A stretch of DNA of 63,110 nucleotides from Sedimenticola sp. (GTDB lineage: Bacteria; Pseudomonadota; Gammaproteobacteria; Chromatiales; Chromatiaceae), in contig JALWRH010000055.1 of the NCBI GenBank assembly GCA_026994195.1, positions 1-63,110 of the forward strand, written 5' to 3'. The notes beneath the pieces were generated by a model that did not search any database, had not been told where the DNA came from, and was given only the letters and a program-made list of their open reading frames with translations. Both the position numbers and the translations under genes were made by a program. This document shows, one piece after another, positions 14,202 through 21,660 of the stretch. Every line of letters starts with the position of its first letter. Within the stretch, counting starts at the first letter, position 1.

Positions 14202-14945
14202 ATGAAAAACGCAAAATTGTATATATCTTTACGTGATATTGGGGATACATCCCAGCAGATCGAAAATTATGGTGAGGCGGCAGGCCTGGTTGTTCCTCCA
14301 GAGAAAATCGAACCGCATCAGATTGAGGGTTCGCCGAGCGTTATTTTGGAAACCCTGGATCCTGGAGCTTACCCACAATGGCGTGAGGGTGTACAAGGTA
14401 TCTGGTCTAGTGATGCGCCATTGGATAGCATTGCCAAAACAAGGGATGAATGGCCTGAGCTGAATTTCCTGCCTCGATTGAATGTTTATCAGCCGGAAGT
14501 GGGTTACCACTTTAATCCAACATCCCTGGGAGAGGGGTTCAAGTTTTATACGCCGGATACGGCGACCATACAAACCTATCGGACTATACAGGATGACTAC
14601 ACCCTGGAAGATCAGATTCAACGAACAGTGAAACTGGGCTTTGATGCGCTATGGTTGCATGCCACCCATGCAGAAGTTTCCGGCAAGGGACTTGATCTGG
14701 ATCTGCTGGAGCGTGCTTCAAGATTGTTTGATGGGGATTTGTGGATATCAGGTGGCGCTACCGAGGAGCGGCATTTGAAGAACCTGAGTAAACAGGGTGG
14801 GTTTGCCGCAGTGGTCATTGGAGAGGCTCTGGTCTTCGATTGTGGATGTGAGCCACTGCTGACCGCACTGGAGCCTGAGGGACCAACCGGCGTTACCGTA
14901 TCCTTTGAGACCCGGCCGGATCAGGCGAGTGCAGAGATCATGTGA
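14202..14945 (+). CDS. unrecognised protein, barrel-like C-terminal half
   Basis: A 247-residue soluble protein. I do not recognise the family. The C-terminal half (GFDALWLHATHAEVSGKGLD, WISGGATEERHLKNL, AAVVIGEALV) has the alternating strand-helix rhythm and late glycine-rich turn of phosphate-binding TIM barrels such as HisA/HisF or ThiG. The N-terminal half shows no motif I can place. No signal peptide. The ATG at 14202 follows GAGAGAG; the open frame extends back to 14067 inside the Mrp gene and is not preferred. It ends in a four-base overlap with the rhodanese-like gene, so it belongs to the operon. A sulfur- or cofactor-handling enzyme is possible but unproven. Confidence 0.65.
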   Translation: MKNAKLYISLRDIGDTSQQIENYGEAAGLVVPPEKIEPHQIEGSPSVILETLDPGAYPQWREGVQGIWSSDAPLDSIAKTRDEWPELNFLPRLNVYQPEVGYHFNPTSLGEGFKFYTPDTATIQTYRTIQDDYTLEDQIQRTVKLGFDALWLHATHAEVSGKGLDLDLLERASRLFDGDLWISGGATEERHLKNLSKQGGFAAVVIGEALVFDCGCEPLLTALEPEGPTGVTVSFETRPDQASAEIM

Positions 14946-15421
14946 CTTCTTTCCGTATATATGTACTGTTGTGCCTGGTCGCAATCAGCCAGATGCCAGC
15001 CTTGGTGGTTGCCGCCACCTGGACAATGATAGATGCGCCTGAGTTACAACGGTGGCTCCGCCAGATCGATCCCCCGCTGCTGCTGGACATACGCGGAGGA
15101 GAAGTGTATTCGGCAGGTACCATGCCAGAGGCGCTGAATACAGGCAAAGACCCCAAGGGCTTTTTAGCAGACGGGCGAGGGGGGCGTGTCGTGTTGATAA
15201 CATCTCAGCCAATTGATGACGGGCTGCTCTCTGCCTGGGTCAAGCGTTTGAAGGATGCCCGACACGAAGTTTTTGTGCTCAAGGGCGGGATGCCAGCTTG
15301 GGAAGAATCCGGGGGGGCTGTCATCATCCCGCAACAAATCTACGTCAAACCAGGTACTGTTCCCTTCGTCATACCCAAGGGTTTGTGTGAGGGAGATGAG
15401 CCCGCTCAGGAGTATGAATAA
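14942..15421 (+). CDS. periplasmic rhodanese-like protein without catalytic Cys
   Basis: A 159-residue protein starting at a GTG that overlaps the previous stop. Residues 1 to about 25 form a signal peptide. The rest is a single rhodanese domain: LLLDIRGGEVYSAGTMPEAL, then RVVLITSQPIDDG, then a VFVLKGGMPAWEE end. In active rhodaneses the loop after the VVLI-type strand holds the sulfur-carrying Cys; here it is TSQPIDDG. The only Cys left in the mature protein is near the C-terminus (GLCEGD). It is therefore probably a binding or scaffold domain, or uses the late Cys differently. Confidence 0.78.
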   Translation: MTSFRIYVLLCLVAISQMPALVVAATWTMIDAPELQRWLRQIDPPLLLDIRGGEVYSAGTMPEALNTGKDPKGFLADGRGGRVVLITSQPIDDGLLSAWVKRLKDARHEVFVLKGGMPAWEESGGAVIIPQQIYVKPGTVPFVIPKGLCEGDEPAQEYE

Positions 15422-16280
15422 AGCGTTGCCGGTGCTGTTGCTTCTGTGTTCAATGATGCCTTGTGTGGCCGAGCAAAATTTGTCTATTGCCACCGTGCCT
15501 AAAAAAGAAGGCGCTTGCGAAGACTGCCATGCAAAGGAAGCAGAGGAGTTTCGGCGTGGCCCGATGGCCAGCGCTGCTCGCACCCAGGATTTTTTGGGGG
15601 AGCAGTCAAAGGCCAAACAACCTGACCATTGTCTGAAATGTCATGCGCCACAGGGAGGTGAAGGTGTTGCCTGTGTGGATTGTCATGGTGCCGGCAATCA
15701 TCCTTATGCCCGGGTAGGAGTTCCTCAAGCCTGCAGTCAATGTCATGACGCGCCGGGTGAAAATACGGTTCGCAGCTTCCGGCATTTGAGATCAACAGTG
15801 CCGGGTACGGACTGTATCGGCTGCCATACCAGCAGCAATAAGAGCTTTTCCCATGATTTTATTGGTGTCAGCAGACGCAGTTTTCTTGAGGGCGTCGCCC
15901 GGCTCCGTTCCTTTCTGCATCGTGAAAAAGACAATGCCTGGCATCTGACCGTGCTGATTCGGCATCGAGCCGGCCACGCGCTACCGGGTGGTACTACGGG
16001 CCGATCTGTGTGGCTGAGAGTAACCGGCAGAACCAGGGGGGGCGAAATAATGTGGGAAAAAAGTCGACGGTTTGGGTGGGAATACAGCCCGGATTCCGGA
16101 TGGGTGGACCGCAGTTTGCCGCCAGGCAGGACGACACGAATACAAATGAGCGTTCCGGATGCGGCGGGTATTTACCAAATCCGCGCCGAATTGGTTTATC
16201 GTTTCAAGGCAGGCCCTCTGGATACCCTAGATTCCAATGAGACAGAGTTGGATTCACTGAATATCCATTTGGCCAATTGA
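15396..16280 (+). CDS. secreted pentaheme cytochrome c
   Basis: A 294-residue protein with a signal peptide (MNKALPVLLLLCSMMPCVAEQ) and five CxxCH heme sites: CEDCH, CLKCH, CVDCH, CSQCH and CIGCH, all in the first 140 residues, resembling the cytochrome c554-type multiheme packing. The remaining 150 residues are strand-rich with no heme site, perhaps a docking domain. It would carry electrons in the periplasm to or from the molybdoenzyme. The ATG at 15396 gives a short leader before the second ATG at 15414, which may be the real start; both overlap the rhodanese-like gene. Confidence 0.85.
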   Translation: MSPLRSMNKALPVLLLLCSMMPCVAEQNLSIATVPKKEGACEDCHAKEAEEFRRGPMASAARTQDFLGEQSKAKQPDHCLKCHAPQGGEGVACVDCHGAGNHPYARVGVPQACSQCHDAPGENTVRSFRHLRSTVPGTDCIGCHTSSNKSFSHDFIGVSRRSFLEGVARLRSFLHREKDNAWHLTVLIRHRAGHALPGGTTGRSVWLRVTGRTRGGEIMWEKSRRFGWEYSPDSGWVDRSLPPGRTTRIQMSVPDAAGIYQIRAELVYRFKAGPLDTLDSNETELDSLNIHLAN

Positions 16281-16306
16281 ATTTGAAGAGGAAGGAATGT
16301 TCCGCT

Positions 16307-17176
16307 ATGACCATGCTTAAAAATAGTGGCGCCGTGCGGCGATGGGGACTTGTCATTCTAGGGTCATTGTTATTTTCAACGGCCGCAATCGCCGAAGAAA
16401 CAACCATCAGGATCGGTTTGACTGCAGTCTTTCTGGACAATAAAACTTCCTTCCTGAGGCAATGGGAAAGGTATTTGGAAGGAAAAGCCCATAGGCCGGT
16501 TGAATTCATCCAGCGTCAGTCCTATCGTGAAATAACCGATTTGCTGATGAAAGAACGCATCGATGCAGCATGGATATGCGGCTACCCTTTTGTGAAATAC
16601 AAAGACGAACTGCATTTGCTGGCTGTTCCGCTCTACAAAGGTAAGCCACTGTATCAGTCTTATATGATTGTGCCGGTCAGTGATACCACCACCAAAGGCA
16701 TCGAAGACCTGCAGGGCGCCGTATTTGCTTATTCTGATCCTGATTCTAATTCAGGGTTTCTTGTGCCACAGGTTGATCTGTTGAAGAAAGGTATTGATCC
16801 CAAGCATTTTTTCTCAAAGACATTTTTTACCTGGTCACATCGTGATGTGGTCGTGGCAGTTGCAGAGGGTCTTGCCAAAGGAGGAGCAGTTGACGGTTAC
16901 GTATGGGATACATTGGCTCAAACACATCCGGAACTGACCAAACGTACAAGAATAGTATCAAGATCAGAATGGTTTGGTTTTCCACCATTTGCTTCCAGAA
17001 CAGGCCTGTCGGAGGCGAGTTTTCGGCTTATTCAGGATATCCTGATAAACATGAAGAATGATCCGGTCGGGGCCGCTTTGCTGAAGAAGCTGAATATAGA
17101 TGGTTTCACCAGAGGGGATGTAGCACTCTTCGATGGCATTGCTGATGAAATCGGGATCCTCGATGCAAGACGATGA
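16307..17176 (+). CDS. PhnD-like periplasmic binding protein (sensing component)
   Basis: A 289-residue protein with a signal peptide (GLVILGSLLFSTAAIAEE) and the phosphate/phosphonate-binding PhnD fold: IRIGLTAVFLDNK, the RIDAAWICGYPFVKY segment, and FAYSDPDSNSGFLVP in the hinge. In TtrS a PhnD-like domain is fused to the kinase; in the Arx arsenite-oxidase clusters a separate one (ArxX) sits beside ArxS and ArxR. Here the gene overlaps the kinase gene by four bases (ATGA), matching the ArxX layout. It probably binds the substrate and signals to the kinase. Start at 16307 after AGGAAGGA. Confidence 0.8.
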   Translation: MTMLKNSGAVRRWGLVILGSLLFSTAAIAEETTIRIGLTAVFLDNKTSFLRQWERYLEGKAHRPVEFIQRQSYREITDLLMKERIDAAWICGYPFVKYKDELHLLAVPLYKGKPLYQSYMIVPVSDTTTKGIEDLQGAVFAYSDPDSNSGFLVPQVDLLKKGIDPKHFFSKTFFTWSHRDVVVAVAEGLAKGGAVDGYVWDTLAQTHPELTKRTRIVSRSEWFGFPPFASRTGLSEASFRLIQDILINMKNDPVGAALLKKLNIDGFTRGDVALFDGIADEIGILDARR

Positions 17177-18615
17177 ATTTTATAAAGAACCTGAGTTATC
17201 GCTACAAAGTCCCACTCATGTTGAGCGCGACTATACTTATCACAGTGATTATTGTGAGCCTGCTGCTGGCTTGGCATGCTCATGAGGATCTGAAGAAAGA
17301 TCTTTTCCGTAACGCTGTAGAAGTAGGCAGCGTTTTGTCAAATTCCTTGCCGGTAGCAATGAAACACGATGATTTGTGGCTTTCATATCAGATACTGAAT
17401 GCTGCAAAGGTAGATGATGAAGGAGCCGATTCTGCAAGAATACTGATTGTGTTGGATGACGAATACAAGGTTTATGTTTCCAGTGATCCCCGCAGGTATC
17501 CTGTGCTGAGCACACTGCAGCAACAAGGGGTGGAGCTTGCGCGTGTTGTAAAACAAATCAAGCACAGGCCTTCTCTGGTGCCCTATGAACTGGAGCAAGA
17601 TGAGTACATCTATGCTGTCGTTCCCATGATAGATGATGGCATTGCCCTGGGTACACTGATTATTGGTTATTCCCGTTCATTGCTGTTGTCCAGATACAAA
17701 GCCATTCTTGTTCGTGCCGCCTATTCTGCATCTATCGTATTGGTCGTTCTGTTACCCTTCGGCTGGTTTCTGGGTAAACGTGCTGTCAAGCCCTTGATAC
17801 AGCTGGCTGGGTGCCTTGGCAAGGTGGTACATGAACCACTGGATAAAGTACAGTGTTCCCTAGTTGAAGGGCGTGATGAAATTGGGCAGCTGGGCGTCAG
17901 TTTTCGCAAGATGCTCCTTGAATTGCAGCAGAAGCAGCGCCTCGAATCTCAGGTGATCCAGTCTGAAAAATTGGCTGCCGTTGGTCGTCTGGCGGCGGGG
18001 GTGGCGCATGAAATTAATAATCCACTGGGCGGTATGCTCAATGCTATCAATACTTCCCGTCACCATGGTCAGCAGGATGCAGTAACGGATAAGACCCTTT
18101 CATTGCTGGAAAGAGGCCTGACCCAAATTGGTGAGACAGTATCGGCTTTGCTCGTTGAGGCACGGCAGGAAAGTCATGAACTGACGCCCCAGGATATTGA
18201 TGACATATACGTGCTGCTTCAGCCGGATGCCGAACAGCAATCGGTCACTCTGCATTGGCAAAATGCTTTGACAACACCATTGAACCTGCCATCTTCACTG
18301 GTCAGGCAACTGTTGATCAATCTCTCCCTGAATGGAATACAGGCTTCCTCACAGGGAGGTTCTGTAGACTGCAAAATAAGAGAAACTGACAAGGTGCTGG
18401 ATATACAGGTGTGCAATGCAGGCAGGGATATTCCCGAGGATCAGATTGCAAAGTTGTTTGAGCCCTTCGTGCGTATGAAACCCAATGGCAGTGGGCTTGG
18501 TCTTTGGGTCAGCTATCAGATCGTGCAGCAACTGCATGGAGCGATAGATGTAGTAAGCACAAAGGGCCGAACCTGTTTTACAGTGAGACTGCCCCTGATG
18601 GCAGAGGCGACTTGA
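17173..18615 (+). CDS. sensor histidine kinase
   Basis: A 480-residue membrane kinase. Transmembrane segments at about 14-33 and 180-200 enclose a roughly 145-residue periplasmic domain that would contact the PhnD-like protein. A HAMP-like linker follows, then the H box with His279 (AAGVAHEINNPLGGM), and the ATPase domain with N box LINLSLNGIQAS and G box GSGLGLWVSY. The H-box form is the one found in NtrB-like kinases that partner sigma-54 activators. It should phosphorylate the regulator encoded next, whose ATG overlaps the stop codon. Confidence 0.9.
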   Translation: MNFIKNLSYRYKVPLMLSATILITVIIVSLLLAWHAHEDLKKDLFRNAVEVGSVLSNSLPVAMKHDDLWLSYQILNAAKVDDEGADSARILIVLDDEYKVYVSSDPRRYPVLSTLQQQGVELARVVKQIKHRPSLVPYELEQDEYIYAVVPMIDDGIALGTLIIGYSRSLLLSRYKAILVRAAYSASIVLVVLLPFGWFLGKRAVKPLIQLAGCLGKVVHEPLDKVQCSLVEGRDEIGQLGVSFRKMLLELQQKQRLESQVIQSEKLAAVGRLAAGVAHEINNPLGGMLNAINTSRHHGQQDAVTDKTLSLLERGLTQIGETVSALLVEARQESHELTPQDIDDIYVLLQPDAEQQSVTLHWQNALTTPLNLPSSLVRQLLINLSLNGIQASSQGGSVDCKIRETDKVLDIQVCNAGRDIPEDQIAKLFEPFVRMKPNGSGLGLWVSYQIVQQLHGAIDVVSTKGRTCFTVRLPLMAEAT

Positions 18616-19955
18616 TGGCTGTGATGAAGGAAAAACTTTGCCTGATTGAAGATGATCTTATCATGGGTGAGTCGCTTACCCACCGGTTTTCATTGGAGCA
18701 TATTGATTTTGACTGGTACCAGGATGCCCGAAGCGCACTCCAGGGCATAACAGAGAACGAGTATGGCATCATCGTTAGTGATATTCGCCTGCCCGATATG
18801 AACGGCGAGGAGTTGTACGAACGGATACTGAAAAAGCAGAAACATCTTCCCCATATGCTGTTTATCACGGGTTATGGTTCTATTGAGCAGGCGGTCAGAT
18901 TGCTGAAAAAGGGCGCCAAAGATTATATTAGCAAACCTTTTGATCTGGATGATTTGCTCGCGAAACTCCGCTCTCTCGGTGGAAATATTTTTTCTGAAGA
19001 AGACGGGGAGAATCAGGCTCCTGCGCTTGGTATATCACCGGTTATGCGCCGTATTGAAGAAACCCTGCGTGAGGTGGCCTGCCACAAAGCAAGTATTTTG
19101 ATCACTGGAGAGTCGGGAGTGGGAAAGGAGTATGCAGCCCGCTATCTTTATCTCGCCGATTCCCCTGATGAAGCAAAGCCATTTGTAGCCATCAATTGTG
19201 CAGCGTTTCCCGAAAATCTTCTGGAAGCGGAGTTGTTTGGCTACGAAAAGGGAGCCTTTACAGGCGCAACAAGAAAGCACAGGGGTGTTTTCGAAAGAGC
19301 CGACGGCGGTACCCTGTTTCTGGATGAAGTAGGGGAAATGCCCTTGTCGATGCAGGCCAAGCTACTGCGCGTCATACAGGAAGGGGTTGTCAGTCCGCTT
19401 GGCAGTGAAAGCAGTATAAGTGTTGACGTACGGCTGATATGCGCAACCAACAAGGATTTGAAAAACGCGGTTAAATCTGGCGCTTTTCGAGAAGACCTGT
19501 TTTACAGAATCAACGTCATCCATGTACACATACCACCGTTGCGGCAACGTACCGAAGATATCTTGTGGTTTGCGCACCGCTTTGTGAAGTTGTATGTCAA
19601 AGAGCATTCAGCTCAGCGCTTTTTGCCACCAATTTCAGAGCGTTATCTTGCCGCCCAAAGCTGGTTTGGCAATGTGAGAGAGCTTCATCATGTAATCGAG
19701 CGGGCCTGTATTCTCGCAAAACATGAATTGTTGGGTCCCAGGGAACTTGGAGACCTGTCAACAGAAGAAAAAAATTTGCACGAAGACCATATGGACTTGA
19801 AACAACGTCTCGTGTCCTACGAAAAAAAGCTGCTTCGGGAACGCTTGGAAGAACATGATTGGAAGATCACCCAAACTGCCATGAGTCTTGGTATCAGCCG
19901 AAAAAATCTGTGGGAGAAAATGAAAAAGTACAGAATTCAGGTTGAGCAACATTAG
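18615..19955 (+). CDS. NtrC-family sigma-54 response regulator
   Basis: A 446-residue three-domain activator. The receiver domain has the acidic pair at 12-14 and phospho-acceptor Asp56 (IVSDIRLPD). The AAA+ domain carries Walker A GESGVGKE, the sigma-54 contact loop GAFTGA and Walker B GGTLFLDE. The C-terminal Fis-type helix-turn-helix is ITQTAMSLGISRKNLWEKM. The ATG at 18615 overlaps the kinase stop (TGATG). It is the natural activator of the sigma-54 promoter at 3888, acting from the dyads at 3609-3799. Being last in the same operon, it should amplify its own expression. Confidence 0.92.
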   Translation: MAVMKEKLCLIEDDLIMGESLTHRFSLEHIDFDWYQDARSALQGITENEYGIIVSDIRLPDMNGEELYERILKKQKHLPHMLFITGYGSIEQAVRLLKKGAKDYISKPFDLDDLLAKLRSLGGNIFSEEDGENQAPALGISPVMRRIEETLREVACHKASILITGESGVGKEYAARYLYLADSPDEAKPFVAINCAAFPENLLEAELFGYEKGAFTGATRKHRGVFERADGGTLFLDEVGEMPLSMQAKLLRVIQEGVVSPLGSESSISVDVRLICATNKDLKNAVKSGAFREDLFYRINVIHVHIPPLRQRTEDILWFAHRFVKLYVKEHSAQRFLPPISERYLAAQSWFGNVRELHHVIERACILAKHELLGPRELGDLSTEEKNLHEDHMDLKQRLVSYEKKLLRERLEEHDWKITQTAMSLGISRKNLWEKMKKYRIQVEQH

Positions 19956-20062
19956 GCCTTGATTCGACACTATCCGCAGTACTTGTCGCAGTTCGATTCA
20001 GTACCCCGGCTGTATTGTCCATTGTTTTCATACAGCATCAACCTATTCCATCAGGTAGAGCT

Positions 20063-20770
20063 TCATGAACGTTCCTCATGTTGATTTACGCAGGAAAGAA
20101 GCCTGGGGACAGATTGTTTTGCAGTACGAGTGAGTTTTTGCATCAGGCGAAAGGGGATGTGGCTGATGCCGTACTGCGTACCTATATCGTCCAGTATTGC
20201 CTTCCAAAGGTGTGCGGTCATTTCAGCGTCGGCCAGTGCTCGATGGTAATTTCCATCAGTGGGTAGCTTTTTGTAATGAATCAGGGTCTCCAGCTTGTGA
20301 TTTGGCGCATCAGGGTAGATGCGACGGGAAGCCAGCATGGAACAGGCAAAAGGTTCATCTTGTACATGATGAATCCTCTCGAATTCAGACCTGAGGAATC
20401 GTGCATCAAAGGACGCATTGTGTGCAACTAATGAGAAATCCTGAATAAATTGAGCGAATGAGCACATGGTTTCTTCACAGGAAGGTGCATTTTGCAACAT
20501 GCCATTGGTAATGCCGGTGTAGCCTTCAATAAAGAAACTGATTTTGCGGCCGGGGTTCATCAGCTGCTGGAATCGGTCAACGACTACACCATCTACCAGC
20601 TTTACTGCACCGATCTCAATAGCACGGTCCCCGTGATCTGGAGACAAGCCTGTGGTCTCGAAATCGAGTACTACAACAGTGCTGGCGCCGGAATCCACGT
20701 CCACCAAACTACTTTGCGGGTGGATATTCCGCGTAGCTGGGGAGATCATCGGAACAGGACCATTCGGCAC
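20063..20770 (-). CDS. DnaQ-like DEDDh 3'-5' exonuclease
   Basis: A protein of up to 235 residues with the DEDDh exonuclease fold. ExoI VVLDFETTGLSPD supplies the first Asp and Glu, ExoII VAHNASFDARFL another Asp, and ExoIII YHRALADAEMTAHL the His and last Asp. That matches the epsilon subunit of DNA polymerase III and related exonucleases, without other domains. The start is unsure: a GTG at 20770, an ATG at 20749 and GTG/TTG codons near 20700 are all in frame, and the first two overlap the end of the upstream gene. It is not part of the sigma-54 cluster, which ends on the other strand 107 bases away. Confidence 0.82.
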   Translation of the reverse strand: MPNGPVPMISPATRNIHPQSSLVDVDSGASTVVVLDFETTGLSPDHGDRAIEIGAVKLVDGVVVDRFQQLMNPGRKISFFIEGYTGITNGMLQNAPSCEETMCSFAQFIQDFSLVAHNASFDARFLRSEFERIHHVQDEPFACSMLASRRIYPDAPNHKLETLIHYKKLPTDGNYHRALADAEMTAHLWKAILDDIGTQYGISHIPFRLMQKLTRTAKQSVPRLLSCVNQHEERS

Positions 20771-21125
20771 GGGAATCCCAGAAAATACGGGCCTGCGCAG
20801 GCAGGGGAGACGGCGAATCCAGTGATCCTGCCGGTATCAGCACCGCATGAAGCTGGGGTATCACACGTGGCATGGGGCTGCCACATTCGCTGCAAAAGCA
20901 GTTGAAAAACCGTTCCGCATCAGGGACCTTGTAGGATTTCAGCAGTGATTCACCCTGTGTCCAGGTAATGCCGGTATGCGGAGTCATCAGCAGATTGCTG
21001 GCATGGCCTGTGCCGCTGGATTTACGGCAACGTCCACAATGGCAGTGATAGAAGCGCAAGGGCTTCCCGGTGACTTCGTACTGTACGCCGCCACATAGGC
21101 AGCGGCCTTTAACGGTGCTGGGCAT
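20709..21125 (-). CDS. GFA/CENP-V-family zinc protein
   Basis: A 138-residue protein of the glutathione-dependent formaldehyde-activating (GFA/CENP-V) family. Its zinc-binding cysteines are in CLCGGVQYEV, YHCHCGRCRKSSG and FNCFCSECGSPM, the standard three blocks. The family name comes from proteins that help join formaldehyde and glutathione, but most members have no proven activity. The start at 21125 is preceded by AAGGAAA. It overlaps the exonuclease gene downstream and may be cotranscribed with it. Confidence 0.85.
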   Translation of the reverse strand: MPSTVKGRCLCGGVQYEVTGKPLRFYHCHCGRCRKSSGTGHASNLLMTPHTGITWTQGESLLKSYKVPDAERFFNCFCSECGSPMPRVIPQLHAVLIPAGSLDSPSPLPAQARIFWDSRAEWSCSDDLPSYAEYPPAK

Positions 21126-21461
21126 AGTGTTTTCCTTTCTGGCAGATGCTCAATACTACGCTATTTCCTGGTGCTGTTCTCGGTGCTGATTCGGGCGTCA
21201 AGCGAGCAGGTGTGGCAGATTCCTGGATCTTTCTGCTTTTGCCATGATATTTCAGTGGTGATACACAGCAAAATTACCGTCCAGGCTATTTGGCAATCCA
21301 TAGGTTCGCTCATGAAGGGTTGTGAGCAAAACTGACAAGAGCCAAACCAGCAATGCTTCTGTTGGTAGCTGACAAAAGGCGAAGGGAGGAAAGTTAGCAG
21401 TGGAATACTGAGCTGCTATGAAACGATAAGGTGGCATTGCTTAATAAGCAAGAATATTATT
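21126..21461. other. gap without a convincing gene
   Basis: About 340 bases between the GFA gene and the tail of the tRNA-Pro transcript. There is one open frame of 61 codons on the minus strand (21252-21437), with no ribosome site and no recognisable features. I see no repeat, RNA gene or promoter that I can support. Confidence 0.4.
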
Positions 21462-21493
21462 AAACAAAACAGGGACGCCCCCTTTGGGGGTGC
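21462..21493 (-). terminator. candidate terminator of the tRNA-Pro transcript
   Basis: On the minus strand CCCCC-AAA-GGGGG, with partly paired flanks, is followed by GTCCCTGTTTTGTTT. This is a short strong stem with a T-rich tail, in the right place to end transcription started upstream of tRNA-Pro. Confidence 0.55.
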
Positions 21494-21500
21494 TTCTGGC

Positions 21501-21546
21501 TGTATCGGATTGCTCGCGACAATCCGGTCGAACCTTGCAGAGGTTC
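21501..21546 (-). other. two hairpins downstream of tRNA-Pro, possible small RNA
   Basis: Two stems lie between the tRNA and the terminator-like hairpin: GAACCT/AGGTTC with a 5-base loop (21530-21546) and GGATTG/CAATCC with a 7-base loop (21507-21525). Together with the third stem they make a compact 3' tail of the tRNA precursor that could be a processing substrate or a small RNA. Confidence 0.35.
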
Positions 21547-21577
21547 TCCACCTAAATTAAGGGCGAGTTTTTTTGTT

Positions 21578-21654
21578 TGGTCGGAGTGAGAGGATTCGAA
21601 CCTCCGGCCCCCGCCTCCCGAAGGCGGTGCTCTACCAAACTGAGCTACACTCCG
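21578..21654 (-). tRNA. tRNA-Pro (anticodon CGG)
   Basis: Read on the minus strand it folds as a complete cloverleaf: acceptor CGGAGTG/CACTCCG, a D arm with AGCTCAGTTTGGTAGAGC, an anticodon arm CCGCC-TTCGGGA-GGCGG with anticodon CGG at the centre of the loop, and a T arm GAGGTTCGAATCCTC. The 3' ACCA is encoded. Confidence 0.96.
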
Positions 21655-21660
21655 ATTTGA

